Source of the DNA: Pseudarthrobacter enclensis
GTDB taxonomy: Bacteria; Actinomycetota; Actinomycetes; Actinomycetales; Micrococcaceae
Length of the DNA: 64,000 bases
Assembly: GCF_030811655.1 (NCBI RefSeq)
Contig: NZ_JAUSRE010000022.1
Span: forward strand, 1 to 64,000
Direction of reading: 5' to 3'
Shown: positions 34,878 through 43,910 of the stretch, one piece after another
Layout: each line of letters opens with the position of its first letter
How positions within the stretch are numbered: position 1 is the first letter of the stretch
Notes under the pieces: model-generated
The model's database searches: none
Told to the model about the DNA's origin: nothing
What the model saw: only the letters and a program-made list of their open reading frames with translations
Program-made: the position numbers and the translations under genes

Positions 34878-36407
34878 ATGAAGTCTGACGGAGAAATCAT
34901 GGAAATTCTTGCTGCCTACGATCTGACCGGATCGTTGCGCGCCACCGCGGAGCTCACGGGCTGCTCGCACCACACCGTTGCTAAACACGTCACCGCCCGT
35001 GACGCGGGCCGGCCGATCGGGGAACCCGCGGCCCGCGGCCGGGTCACCGACGCGTTCCTGCCCAAGATCGAGGAATGGATCGAAGCCTCCAAGGGCCGGA
35101 TCCGGGCCGACAAGGCCCACGAAAAGCTCCTCGCTCTGGGCTACACCGGTTCGGAACGGTCTACCCGCCGGGCGATCGCGCAGGTCAAAGCCGCGTGGCG
35201 GCTGGGCCACACCCGCGTCCACCGGCCGTGGATCACAGAACCGGGGATGTGGTTGCAGTACGACTTCGGCGACGGGCCCCGGATCGGCGGGGTGAAGACC
35301 ATCCTTTTCGTGGCCTGGCTGGCGTTCTCACGCTTCCGCATCGTGATCCCGCTCAGGGACAGGACCGCGCCGAGCGTGTTCGCGGCCCTGGACCGGTGCT
35401 TCCGGATCCTCGGAGGGGCGCCGACCTATGTCCTCACGGACAACGAGAAGACCGTCACCACCGCCCACGTCGCCGGGGTCCCGGTGCGCAACCAGCAGAC
35501 CCTGGACTTCGCCCGGCACTACGGGGTGACCGTGCTGACCTGCCAACCGGCGGACCCGGCCACCAAAGGCGGAGTCGAAGCGTCCGTGAAACTCGCCAAG
35601 GCCGACCTCGTGCCCAAAGACACCAACCTCCGCGATGACTACCGCACCTTCGCCGAGCTCGAGGCCGCCTGCACGGCGTTCATGGACGAGGTCAATCACC
35701 GTGAGCACCGGACGACGCGGCGGAAACCCGCGGCCATGCTCGCCGAGGAAGCCCCGCGGCTGCACCGGATCCCGGACACCGCCCACACGGTCGCGTTCGG
35801 CCTGGCCCGCGGCGTTCCGGAGAACACCCCAATGGTCACCTTCGAAAACGCCCAGTACTCCGTCCCGGCCCACCTGCTCGGAGCCCGGGTGTTCGTCCGC
35901 ACCCACGGCACCGGGCCCGGCGAGCAGGTCATCATCGTCCACCACGGCACGACCGGGCCCGTCGAAGTCGCCCGCCACGAACGGGCACGGCCCGGCAGCC
36001 CCGCCATCAACGACGAACACTTCCCCGGAACCCGGGCGAAGCTCCCCGGCGACTACGAGGTGAGGGCCCGCAGCGCGGACGAGGCCGCGTTCCTGGCCAT
36101 CGGCGAAGGCGCCAGAACCTGGCTCGTCGAGGCCGCCGCGGCCGGGACCGCAAGGATGAACGTGAAAATGGCCGAAGCCGTTACGCTGGCCAAAATCGCC
36201 GGCACTGATCAGGTCGACCGGGCCCTGGGCGACGCCGCCCTGCACGGCCGGTTCGCGCACCCGGACCTCGCCTCGATCTTGAACGCCAACATCCGCCGCA
36301 CTACCACCCACGCCGCCAACGAAGCCACCTCCCTCACCCAAGGAACAGGGGCGTGGGCCGCGATCGGCAACCCCGCAACCATCACCACGCCGGAGGAGGC
36401 CCGATGA
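34878..36407 (+). CDS. istA: IS21-family transposase IstA, 509 aa
   Basis: N-terminal HTH (GSLRATAELTGCSHHTVAKHV, about residues 17-38), then the retroviral-type integrase core with WLQYDFGDGPRIGG (first D), YVLTDNEKTV (second D) and the TKGGVEASVKLAKADLV segment with the glutamate. The C-terminal beta-barrel is present. Full length, no frameshift. Expressed together with istB by ATGA overlap. Confidence 0.93.
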   Translation: MKSDGEIMEILAAYDLTGSLRATAELTGCSHHTVAKHVTARDAGRPIGEPAARGRVTDAFLPKIEEWIEASKGRIRADKAHEKLLALGYTGSERSTRRAIAQVKAAWRLGHTRVHRPWITEPGMWLQYDFGDGPRIGGVKTILFVAWLAFSRFRIVIPLRDRTAPSVFAALDRCFRILGGAPTYVLTDNEKTVTTAHVAGVPVRNQQTLDFARHYGVTVLTCQPADPATKGGVEASVKLAKADLVPKDTNLRDDYRTFAELEAACTAFMDEVNHREHRTTRRKPAAMLAEEAPRLHRIPDTAHTVAFGLARGVPENTPMVTFENAQYSVPAHLLGARVFVRTHGTGPGEQVIIVHHGTTGPVEVARHERARPGSPAINDEHFPGTRAKLPGDYEVRARSADEAAFLAIGEGARTWLVEAAAAGTARMNVKMAEAVTLAKIAGTDQVDRALGDAALHGRFAHPDLASILNANIRRTTTHAANEATSLTQGTGAWAAIGNPATITTPEEAR

Positions 36408-37192
36408 GCCCCGTCACCACGACCAATACCGTGGCTCCGCCGCTACCGGCGGACCTGGAGGCCCTGATGCGGTCCCTGAAAATGCCCCACGCCCGGGCGC
36501 TGGCCCCGGACCTGATCGCGACCGCCCGCGCCCAGCGGTGGGAACCGGCCGAGGTCATCAAGGCCCTCTTCACGGAGGAAGCCGCCGGCCGGGCCCGGTC
36601 CATGCTCGCTTCCCGCCGCAAAGCAGCCGGGTTCCCGACCGGGAAGACCTTCGAGGCGTGGGACCCTGCAGCGTCCTCCATCCCGGGCCCGACCCAGCAG
36701 GCACTGCGGACCCTGGAATGGATCACCCGCAGGGAAAACTTGGTCGTCTGCGGGCCCTCGGGGACGGGGAAGACGTTCTTCCTCGAAGCCCTCGGCCAGC
36801 AGGCCGTCGAAGCCGGAATGCGGGTCGCTTGGTTCAGGCTCGAGGACCTCGGCGTCCTCATCCGCGCCCACCGAACCGATGACAGCGTCACCCGGGCCGT
36901 TGCCCGGATCCTGCGCGCCGAGCTCGTGGTCATCGATGATATTGGTCTGTTGCCCGTGGCCACGGACGCCGCCGAAGGCCTCTACCGGGTCGTGGACGCA
37001 GCCTACGAAAAACGCTCCGTCGCGATCAGCTCCAACCTCCACCCCGCCGGGTTCGATGAGCTCATGCCCAAAACCCTCGCCACCGCCACCGTTGACCGAC
37101 TGCTGCACCACGCCCACGTCTGCCAGACCAGCGGCGATTCCGTCCGTCTTACCCAGGCCCTCGCCGGAAAAGGAGTGACCCGCTTGAACTGA
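36404..37192 (+). CDS. istB: IS21-family helper ATPase IstB, 262 aa
   Basis: AAA+ (DnaA/DnaC-like) target-selection ATPase: Walker A GPSGTGKTFF (about 119-128) and Walker B LVVIDDIGLL, sensor region RSVAISSNLHPAGFDELMP, and the final LLHHAHVCQTSGDSVRL. ATG 36404 overlaps the istA stop. Intact. Confidence 0.93.
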   Translation: MSPVTTTNTVAPPLPADLEALMRSLKMPHARALAPDLIATARAQRWEPAEVIKALFTEEAAGRARSMLASRRKAAGFPTGKTFEAWDPAASSIPGPTQQALRTLEWITRRENLVVCGPSGTGKTFFLEALGQQAVEAGMRVAWFRLEDLGVLIRAHRTDDSVTRAVARILRAELVVIDDIGLLPVATDAAEGLYRVVDAAYEKRSVAISSNLHPAGFDELMPKTLATATVDRLLHHAHVCQTSGDSVRLTQALAGKGVTRLN

Positions 37193-37325
37193 CCAACCCA
37201 ACGATGGCCGACCCCGCCGAAACGAATCAGTGGGCAGATCTGTTGGCCATAACCGGGCAGTTTTACTGGCCACCAGCGGGCACATCAACTGGCCGCCCAT
37301 GGGCAGAACGTAATGGCCATTGACA

Positions 37326-37331
37326 GGCACT
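37326..37331. repeat. Target-site duplication, right (GGCACT)
   Basis: Second copy of the duplicated target, adjoining the right end of the IS21 element. Confidence 0.85.
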
Positions 37332-37470
37332 GATGGTTAATCGGTACGCGGGTCAAACAATGATTGCCTTTTCCGCCGCGGATAGCTTGTGGGAAGACGT
37401 TGGCTGGGTTCGAGCCGTTCGAACCGACGGTGATGACCTTGCTTGGCCCCTGTTCTTTCATCAGGTCTAA
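37332..37470 (+). pseudogene. 3' part of the GNAT-like gene split by the IS21 element
   Basis: Continues the frame of 34417-34679: LMVNRYAGQTMIAFSAADSL and on to a stop at 37468, the tail being WVRAVRTDGDDLAWPLFFHQV-like. The helix-strand order fits the C-terminal half of a small GNAT protein. Confidence 0.75.
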
Positions 37471-37553
37471 AACGACCGTTTCTGACCGGTGTTCGGCAAG
37501 CCTCCGAAAAAGTCTGTGAATCGCAAAGCTATTTGGCATTGAATCTGCACCGC

Positions 37554-38465
37554 TTAATGGCCGATGAGAAGAGTCTCCCTTGCTGCGTCCACGACCTCGG
37601 GTGTAAGTGTTTCAACGTTGTTGAGCGTTTGGATCCGGCGCACTTGGGTGAGGAGTCTGTCGATGAGACGGAAGTTTCCAGCGGTGATTCGCACGATGGT
37701 TGCGACGGCGGTTGAGTGGGCAAGGCTTTTTTCGGGATTGTCTGAGCTGGCCGGAATGCGTTGGGTGAGGACGGCGGTGACTTCATCTGGACTGAGTGGT
37801 CGGTATTCGTGGGCGAATCCTATGCGGCTGTATAGCTGGGGGTAGCGAGCGAGACGCTTCTCGATGCCCGGCATGCCTATTAGGATCAGGCCCATGGTGT
37901 GGCGGTCGTAGTAGTCCCTCACTTGTTCCAGTCCGGTTGCCTTGAGCCGGTCGGCCTCATCGATGATTAGCAGCTCCGTTCGGCCGCTGGAGCGGGACTC
38001 GGTATGAACGTAAGGATCAACGACTCCATGTTCGGCGTAGTCGACCGCGTAGGAGATTTGCTGGCATGCGCTCGGCAGACCCAGGTCGATTTGCCGTACG
38101 GTTGCGGCGACGGTGGGAGTGAAAAACGCTGTCCGTGCTTCGAGAACTCTGTCTGGGACAGGTTCAGGCTTCTCAGTAAGGGCGGCCTGCCAGTCCTCCC
38201 ATTCGTTCACGGCTGCGTAGTGTCGAGCGGAGAGCGTTTTGCCGACCCCTGGGGGTCCCCAGCACAGCCCGATATAGCGATGGGCGCGAACAGTGTTGGC
38301 GAATTCCATGAATCGCCGGTGCTCTCGGGTGACGAGGAATGAGGGCTGGTCCGGGGGCGGTGGTGGGGCGCTGCTGTTGACCTCACCGAGCGCACCAAGG
38401 AGAAACCTGCGGCCGTCGTCTTTTCCGGCGAGGAGGCTCGGCTTGCCGAAGTTAATCGGCTTCAT
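37554..38465 (-). CDS. tniB: TniB-like AAA+ transposition helper, 303 aa
   Basis: ATPase partner of the TniA transposase, akin to MuB/TniB and the ATP-binding protein of Tn552. Walker A GPPGVGKTLSARHYAA, Walker B LLIIDEADRLK, followed by LILIGMPGIEKRL and the YRPLSPDEV helix. ATG 38465 is preferred over an upstream start at 38735 because it gives the family length; the extension overlaps the tniA 3' end. Overlaps tniA by 14 bp, so they are one transcript. Confidence 0.8.
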   Translation of the reverse strand: MKPINFGKPSLLAGKDDGRRFLLGALGEVNSSAPPPPPDQPSFLVTREHRRFMEFANTVRAHRYIGLCWGPPGVGKTLSARHYAAVNEWEDWQAALTEKPEPVPDRVLEARTAFFTPTVAATVRQIDLGLPSACQQISYAVDYAEHGVVDPYVHTESRSSGRTELLIIDEADRLKATGLEQVRDYYDRHTMGLILIGMPGIEKRLARYPQLYSRIGFAHEYRPLSPDEVTAVLTQRIPASSDNPEKSLAHSTAVATIVRITAGNFRLIDRLLTQVRRIQTLNNVETLTPEVVDAARETLLIGH

Positions 38466-39915
38466 ACACACGCAGCCCGTGTCGCCGCAGAGGTTCGGCC
38501 GCAGGTGTTTCCTCGCTTGGGGCAGGAGTTGTGTTTGGCTCTGGCGGGACGTAGCGGGTATCGCGAGGCAGGGCATCGGCAAGGCTTCGCCTGTCGCGCA
38601 GTTGCTGTTTGAGGTCGCGTCTTCTGTCTGTTCTGGCGCCGCGTAGCTGTTCGAGGGAGATCGCTTCGGCTGCCAGCTCCGGTGCGATTGCACGGCAGAG
38701 GAAGGCTTCGTTGAAGTAGACGCGTATCTCTCCAATATCCCGTGGGTCGTAGCGGACCGTCACCTGTTCGCCAACATATGCCGCCAGCACGGGAGAAACA
38801 TAGCGGGTGGAAGCGAACTGGATCCCGTCGCGCTGCACCTTCCGGCCCGTGGCCACGGTCAACAGCAGCAGGTCCAGGTCTTCAGGATGAGCAGGCATTC
38901 GGGGAATGAATGCCGAGGCGGCCCACCGCTGCACCGGGGATTCACTGGTGGAAGAGTGCGGGCGCTGGTTGTACTCGGTCAGGATGAATGTCTCCAGGAT
39001 GGTATCGAGTTGCTGCAGTGTCAGCTCGGGTGGACTGATTGGTCGGCCGCGCGTGCCGTGCGGGATGTACCCGGGAAGGTGCGGCAGGAGCTCGGTTGTG
39101 ACCGTCCCATAGAACCGCTCGATCTTCCCGCGTCCTTGGGGTACTCCTATCTGGGAATGGATGAGTTGAATGTGGGTGTCGAGGCAGACGCGATCGAGAC
39201 GGGCGGAGGTGAAGTCGGCGCCGTGATCGCTGTAGAGCAGGTCCGGTAGCCCCATGACAGGCCAGGACCGGTTCTCCTTGCGCCGGACGGCTTGGTGAAG
39301 CGCCAGCGCGGTTTGCTCGGCGCTGGGTGCCCCGAGGAATACTGTGTAGCCGGCAACGGCGCGGGAGTAGTCATCGAGCATGATCGTGAGCCAAGGCCGC
39401 GCACCGCGGCCTTTGGGATCGAGGATTTCGATGTCGAGGAGGGTGTGGTCGGCTTGCCATTGTTCGTTGGGGCGGCTGGCGTTGCGCCGGTAGACCAGCT
39501 CGAAGGTGTCCCTATAAGCGGTGTTGCCTTTCTGTGCGAGCGTTCTGAGGCCCGGATCGATGCCAGCCACGAGTGCCCGGACTGTCGAATAGCTCGGGGC
39601 TGGGATACCGCGGGCGGAGGCAATGTCGGTGATCCTGCGGTGGATAAATGCAGCTGTTGGTGCGGGGCGGCGCAAAGCAAGTCCTTCGACTGCGGCCATG
39701 AGCTCCTGCGGAATCCCACGCTTGCCCCGGTCGGACCGGGGCTGACGCTCCAGGCTCGTGACTTTGCCACCACTCCGGTACTTGGACAGCCAGTTGCGGA
39801 TGGTGCGGATCGGGATACCTGACTCGGCAGCCAGGCGGGTGAGCGGGATGCCTTCGTCCAGATGCCGGCGCAGCAGGATGGCGCGGTCTTCGGCTGTGAA
39901 CTTAGCCCGCAGCAC
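38452..39915 (-). CDS. tniA: TniA/Mu-type DDE transposase, 487 aa
   Basis: N-terminal HTH units (EGIPLTRLAAESGIPIRTIRNWLSKY), then an rve-type catalytic core: WQADHTLLDIEI (D1), LLYSDHGADFTS (D2), and GRGKIERFYGT (E), followed by the Mu-C beta domain (IQFASTRYVSPVLAAYVGEQVTVRYDP). Length matches the Tn552 p480/TniA group. Downstream helper tniB overlaps; a serine resolvase lies 15 bp upstream, together forming a Tn552/Tn402-like module. Confidence 0.88.
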   Translation of the reverse strand: MLRAKFTAEDRAILLRRHLDEGIPLTRLAAESGIPIRTIRNWLSKYRSGGKVTSLERQPRSDRGKRGIPQELMAAVEGLALRRPAPTAAFIHRRITDIASARGIPAPSYSTVRALVAGIDPGLRTLAQKGNTAYRDTFELVYRRNASRPNEQWQADHTLLDIEILDPKGRGARPWLTIMLDDYSRAVAGYTVFLGAPSAEQTALALHQAVRRKENRSWPVMGLPDLLYSDHGADFTSARLDRVCLDTHIQLIHSQIGVPQGRGKIERFYGTVTTELLPHLPGYIPHGTRGRPISPPELTLQQLDTILETFILTEYNQRPHSSTSESPVQRWAASAFIPRMPAHPEDLDLLLLTVATGRKVQRDGIQFASTRYVSPVLAAYVGEQVTVRYDPRDIGEIRVYFNEAFLCRAIAPELAAEAISLEQLRGARTDRRRDLKQQLRDRRSLADALPRDTRYVPPEPNTTPAPSEETPAAEPLRRHGLRVYEAD

Positions 39916-39930
39916 CGCACGTTCCCTTAC

Positions 39931-40503
39931 TTACCGCGCTGGCCCGGCGGACGGCGCCTGCAGGTGACGGTAGATCGTGGGCCGGGAAACCCCGAAGGTG
40001 TCCGCGATTTCCTGCACTGTGTGTTCCTTCGAGTCGTACATCGCCCGTGCCTGCGAGATCTTGGTCGCGGTCATCTTGAATTTGGGTCCGCCTTTGCGTC
40101 CGCGTGCGCGGGCGGCGGCGAGGCCATCATGGGTTCGTTCGACGATCAAGTCGTGCTCGAACTCGGCGATGGCGGCGAGCATGTGGAAGAAGAGGCGTCC
40201 GCCGGGTGTCGTCGTGTCGATTCCTTGCGACAGTGCACGCAGGCCGATCCCGCGCTGCTGCAGTTCCTCTGCAACCTGTTTGAGGTTACGCACCGAGCGA
40301 CCCAGCCGGTCCAGCTTTGTGACGACCAAGGTATCGCCGTCCCGGACGTACTCAAGCACCTGGTCAAGCGCCGGCCGGCGGGCGAGGACACCAGAGGCGT
40401 GTTCAACGAAGATTTTCTCGCATCCGGCAGCTTCGAGAACGTCCGTTTGTCCTTCGGGGTTCTGGTCCCTGGTTGATACACGCGCGTACCCGATTAAAGC
40501 CAC
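39931..40503 (-). CDS. tnpR: Serine resolvase, 190 aa
   Basis: Resolves transposon cointegrates. Catalytic serine in IGYARVSTRDQN near the N-terminus, KLDRLGRSVRNL and the helix GGRLFFHMLAAIAEFEHDLI in the E-helix region, then a C-terminal HTH (YDSKEHTVQEIADTFGVSRPTIYRHL). GTG 40503 is chosen because resolvases begin at VALIGYARVS; the longer frame adds 16 unlikely residues. It belongs to the tniA/tniB unit. Confidence 0.88.
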   Translation of the reverse strand: MALIGYARVSTRDQNPEGQTDVLEAAGCEKIFVEHASGVLARRPALDQVLEYVRDGDTLVVTKLDRLGRSVRNLKQVAEELQQRGIGLRALSQGIDTTTPGGRLFFHMLAAIAEFEHDLIVERTHDGLAAARARGRKGGPKFKMTATKISQARAMYDSKEHTVQEIADTFGVSRPTIYRHLQAPSAGPAR

Positions 40504-40592
40504 GCCTAAATGTAACGCAAACGCCGCCTCCGATACATAGATAGCGGACAAGGGTCATGAGACGGAACACGCCGGGATTGGCAGCATCGTTC

Positions 40593-40639
40593 TGTCAGTT
40601 TCAGAAGTCGGCTGCACGAATGTCAGAAGTCGTCTGCAC
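40593..40639 (+). repeat. Tn402/Tn5053-like transposon end
   Basis: Two adjacent near-repeats: TGTCAGTTTCAGAAGTCGGC... ending CTGCAC, then TGTCAGAAGTCGTCTGCAC. They have the TGTC tip and the TCAGAAG..CTGCAC units of Tn402-type ends. It reads inward to the right, so it probably begins the element holding the GNAT gene and the resolvase at 41499. Confidence 0.65.
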
Positions 40640-40674
40640 AAGCGTTCCTCGCCCTAAGGGCATCCCCAGCTGAC

Positions 40675-41322
40675 ATGATGAGAAGCATGGCTGCTTCCCG
40701 TCCCGATCCTCAGGCGCGCCTTGAAGGCACCGTCGTCGTTCTTCGCGAGCTGATCGAGAAAGACCTCCCGGCTCTATTCACAGCTATCGGAAGACCCGAG
40801 ATATTCGCTGGCGGCTGGGGTGGAGGTATGGGGGCTTATCGCGAGGACTTCGCGCAGTGGTCGGAGTTTCTGAGGCAATGGCTGCCCTGGCAACAAGGCA
40901 ACGTGTACGCCGTGTGTCTGCGTTCATTGGACGACAGGGTTATTGGAACCACCACGCTCGGCGATTTCGACTTGAAAAATGAGTCTGCGCACATCGGCTG
41001 GACGGCTTATTCCCCAGACGTTTGGGGCAGCGGGGTGAACGCTGACGCCAAGCGGCTCCTGCTAAATACGGCCTTTACCCATGGATTTGAGCGGATCCGG
41101 TTGCAGGCCGACGTACTAAACGTTCGGTCGCGGGCGGCGATTGAGCGGATCGGCGCCCAAGAAGAAGGCGTGCTCAGACATGTCCAACGGCGTGCGGATG
41201 GCAGTTGGCGTGACACAGTCATTTATTCTGTTCTGCGCGAGGAATGGCCCCATGTACGCAGTGTTATCGATGAGCGTTTGGCGGGCCGGCCGGCGGACCC
41301 CAGCTATACCCCTTCTCCGTAA
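40675..41322 (+). CDS. GNAT acetyltransferase, RimJ/RimL type, 215 aa
   Basis: N-acetyltransferase of the RimL-like group: VVLRELIEKDLPALFTAI at the start, the central sheet DRVIGTTTLGDFDLKNESAHIGW, the acetyl-CoA loop region SPDVWGSGVNADAKRLLLNTAF, and the RIRLQADVLNVRSRAAIERIGAQEEGVLR motif typical of this family. Start uncertain: ATG at 40675, 40678 or 40687; the last has GAGAAG close upstream. It is the cargo gene next to a Tn402-like end. Substrate unknown, could be a small antibiotic or a peptide N-terminus. Confidence 0.8.
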   Translation: MMRSMAASRPDPQARLEGTVVVLRELIEKDLPALFTAIGRPEIFAGGWGGGMGAYREDFAQWSEFLRQWLPWQQGNVYAVCLRSLDDRVIGTTTLGDFDLKNESAHIGWTAYSPDVWGSGVNADAKRLLLNTAFTHGFERIRLQADVLNVRSRAAIERIGAQEEGVLRHVQRRADGSWRDTVIYSVLREEWPHVRSVIDERLAGRPADPSYTPSP

Positions 41323-41498
41323 GCCGATCCTCTACTGAGCACTGCCCCCGTTGCGATTCAGCTGAGGCTATGCGACAAATAGCGCCGTGAAAAGGCCGCC
41401 ATTTACCGCGAAAGCCACACCAGAACGGTGTGTCGTGTTCCATGAGCCGTGTCCGAGAGCTATGTCCTGTCACGCACCTTGGCGGTACAGTTCCCGGC

Positions 41499-42062
41499 AT
41501 GCCGGCTGTTGGTTATGCACGCGTGTCCACCCGGGAGCAGAATCTCGACGGTCAGACCGACGCGCTCGAGGCCGCCGGGTGCGAGAAGGTCTTCATCGAA
41601 CACGCCGCCGGAGTCCTGGCGAAACGGCCGGCTCTCGAGGATGCACTCGACTACCTGCGCGCCGGCGACACCCTCGTCGTCACCAAACTCGACCGGCTCG
41701 GCCGGTCGGTGCGGAACCTCAAGGAAGTCGTCGACGGACTTGAAAAGCGGGGCATCGGCTTGAAAGCCCTCTCCCAGGGCATCGACACGACCACGCCTGG
41801 TGGCCGATTGTTCTTCCACATGCTCGCCGCGATCGCGGAGTTCGAACACGACCTCATCGTCGAACGCACAAAGGACGGCCTGGCAGCGGCCAGAGCCCGA
41901 GGCCGCAAGGGCGGCGGTCGGTTCAAGATGACACCGACCAAAGCCCGTCAGGCACGAGCCATGTACGACGAAAAGACGTACACCGTGCAGCAGATCGCCG
42001 AAACGTGCGGGGTGTCCCGCGGCACTATATACCGCCATCTCGGCGAGAACGTCAGGGCATAG
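41499..42062 (+). CDS. Serine resolvase, 187 aa
   Basis: Second intact resolvase, clearly homologous to the one at 39931: VGYARVSTREQN, KLDRLGRSVRNLKEV, GGRLFFHMLAAIAEFEHD, and a C-terminal HTH (YTVQQIAETCGVSRGTIYRHL). ATG 41499 fits the family start. It lies rightward of the 40593 transposon end and is followed by a small transposase-like fragment. Confidence 0.88.
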   Translation: MPAVGYARVSTREQNLDGQTDALEAAGCEKVFIEHAAGVLAKRPALEDALDYLRAGDTLVVTKLDRLGRSVRNLKEVVDGLEKRGIGLKALSQGIDTTTPGGRLFFHMLAAIAEFEHDLIVERTKDGLAAARARGRKGGGRFKMTPTKARQARAMYDEKTYTVQQIAETCGVSRGTIYRHLGENVRA

Positions 42063-42226
42063 AGGCGGACGACCGGCGCAGCGTCCAGGACAAAGGACCC
42101 GTCCCCACCGATGTGGTCGCAAAGCGATGGTCATACCTTCGTCTGAACGTCGAGGACGAGATCCCCTTGGCAGCGATTGCCAGCGACAGCGACATCTCGC
42201 GGCGCACAGCGCTGGACGCTGTGTAA
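42063..42226 (+). pseudogene. Fragment of a TniA-like transposase N-terminus
   Basis: Roughly 50 codons resembling the N-terminal HTH of Mu/TniA transposases (VVAKRWSYLRLNVEDEIPLA, then ASDSDISRRTA), then loss of similarity where repeat R4 begins. Weak, short evidence; it would fit a truncated tni operon behind the resolvase. Confidence 0.35.
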
Positions 42227-42239
42227 TGGTCCTCGCTTC

Positions 42240-42485
42240 GCTCGGGCTGTAAAGCACTTTTCTTATTTTGGCTGCTGTCCCAAGGGATTCTACGTGTCCG
42301 CTCGGGCCCGTCAAGCCCCTCCTTCGTCAGGGCCTGCGGCACACGAAATTCCCTGCGGCGCTCCTTCGTCGCTGACTTCCTCCGGGAATTTCCCGCCCCT
42401 TGCCCTGCGGGTAGACAGGCCTCCGTCGGCCACAGCTCCGCAAGCTTCGCCAGCAGCCAAAACAACGGGGGTGAGGGGACGCTGG
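42240..42485 (+). repeat. Repeat R4: diverged copy of the structured leader
   Basis: Colinear with R1-R3 over about 240 bp with many substitutions and indels. Conserved blocks include GCCCCTCCTTCGTC, GGAATTTCCCG, CCCTGCGGGTAGACAGG, CTCCGTCGGCCAC and GCAAGCTT. The small hairpin TTCC-TCTA-GGAA becomes TTCC-TCCG-GGAA with arms intact. The reverse reading frame of R1-R3 is broken here, arguing for a structural rather than coding role. It precedes the second DUF4192 gene. Confidence 0.75.
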
Positions 42486-42634
42486 CCGGTCACCTAAGCC
42501 GCCCCACCATCGGCAGACAACTTGGTCCGCACCCGATTCCAGCCGCTTGACAGACATAGAAGCGTCGGGGGAGGGGCCAACTGCCGGCCTCACCACAGGC
42601 CCCGAACCCACACCGCAACCATGAGGAGCACACC

Positions 42635-43690
42635 GTGAACGACCACATCACCGTCAGCACTGCTGCCGATATGCTCGCCTACTTCCCGCACTCCCTCGGC
42701 TTCGAGCCGCGCGAATCGTTTGGCTTCATCTCCCTGCAGGGCGCCAAGGTTAACGCTTCACTGCGGATGGACATTCCGGACGAGTCAGTCAACCCGACCG
42801 ACTACGCGCAGACGGTCACCCACTATCTGCTCTCGGACGAGGGCGCGACCGGATTCCTGATGTTGGTTTACACCAACGAACCTGCCGCGGACCCGGCCCC
42901 CGGAGCCAAGCCATACAGCGACTACGCAAAGGCAATCAGCACCGAGGCCGAAAAAGCAGGCCTGAGCCTGCGGGGCGGCTGGCTGATCACCGATGCAGGG
43001 TGGACCACGTACTTCTGCGAGGACCCGGCGTGCTGCCGGATGCAGCCGCTGAGCAGCATCCGGGACAGCGCCGTGAACGCGGAACTGGTCTACCGCGGTT
43101 CGGTGAAGCGGGCCGACCGGGCAACCGTTCCGGCCTTTACCGGCAGCGAGAGCACCCACGCGGACATCTGGGAAACGGCCGCCCGGTATCCGATGATTGA
43201 TGGACTGGACTTCGATCACCCGGACATGCGCGAGGCCCGCCGGGCATGGCACGAGGCACTGGGCACCACACCGGAGGAACCCGAAGCCGTGGAACTGCTG
43301 GCAGCCTTGCAGTGCAAGCCCATCCGGGACCGCATCTTCGCCGACGCTATCTGCCCCACCGAGGACCCGACGACCTACATGCAGGTGATGATCGGACGGT
43401 TCGAGGGACGGCCGGACTGGTCCCGTGTGGAGGCCACCGAGGACTTGCTGATGCACCTGCTGACCTTTGCACCGAGCGATACGCGGACCCCCGTGTTCTG
43501 CTTCCTTGGCTGGCTCCGCTGGTACAAGGGACAGTCCTCCCTTGCCGCCGCATACATCGCCCAAGGACTGGAGGAGGACCCCACCCACCGGCTGGCACTG
43601 CTGCTGATGCAGCTGCTGAAGTTGGGAACAGTTCCCGAAGCGGCCAAAAAGCCCAGCACCTCCTACCCGGCGTCATTCAACCGCCGCTAG
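42635..43690 (+). CDS. DUF4192 family protein, second paralogue, 351 aa
   Basis: Paralogue of the gene at 6336: AADMLAYFPHSLGFEPRESF, ASLRMDIPDE, LRGGWLITDAGWTTYFC with CC near residue 131, DSAVNAELVYRGS, and a helical TPR-like tail (FLGWLRWYKGQSSLAAAYIAQG). GTG 42635 follows a GAGGAGC ribosome binding site. The two copies are clearly diverged, so this is not a recent duplication, yet both have the same type of leader. Function unknown. Confidence 0.85.
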   Translation: MNDHITVSTAADMLAYFPHSLGFEPRESFGFISLQGAKVNASLRMDIPDESVNPTDYAQTVTHYLLSDEGATGFLMLVYTNEPAADPAPGAKPYSDYAKAISTEAEKAGLSLRGGWLITDAGWTTYFCEDPACCRMQPLSSIRDSAVNAELVYRGSVKRADRATVPAFTGSESTHADIWETAARYPMIDGLDFDHPDMREARRAWHEALGTTPEEPEAVELLAALQCKPIRDRIFADAICPTEDPTTYMQVMIGRFEGRPDWSRVEATEDLLMHLLTFAPSDTRTPVFCFLGWLRWYKGQSSLAAAYIAQGLEEDPTHRLALLLMQLLKLGTVPEAAKKPSTSYPASFNRR

Positions 43691-43703
43691 AAAGTACCGG
43701 GGG

Positions 43704-43743
43704 AGCGGGGCCGGAATCCTTACCAAGGGATTCCGGCCCCGCT
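43704..43743 (+). terminator. Terminator after the second DUF4192 gene
   Basis: 16-bp arms (43704-43719 and 43728-43743) with an 8-nt loop. Confidence 0.75.
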
Positions 43744-43910
43744 GCCGTGCGCCCAGAATCGCCTGGGTGCGCGGGCGGCGGCCTCCGCCGCACGCTCCCC
43801 CCGGCCGCCGCCATGACACGCTGCGCGTCCACCCCACCCAGCCCAGTGCACAAACGCGCCGGCCGGTACAGTGGGCCCATCAGGACCGACCCGATCCCAG
43901 GACACCACCC

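Larger units (their letters stand above)
34680..37325 (+). mobile_element. Complete IS21-family insertion sequence, 2646 bp
   Basis: Ends TGTTAGCGGCCAT (left) and TGTCAATGGCCAT (right, reverse complement) are imperfect inverted repeats. Each end carries further sub-terminal repeats of GGCCA and CTGCCC spaced about 25 bp apart, as IS21 elements do. It encodes IstA and IstB with an ATGA overlap and is flanked by GGCACT duplications. Confidence 0.93.
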
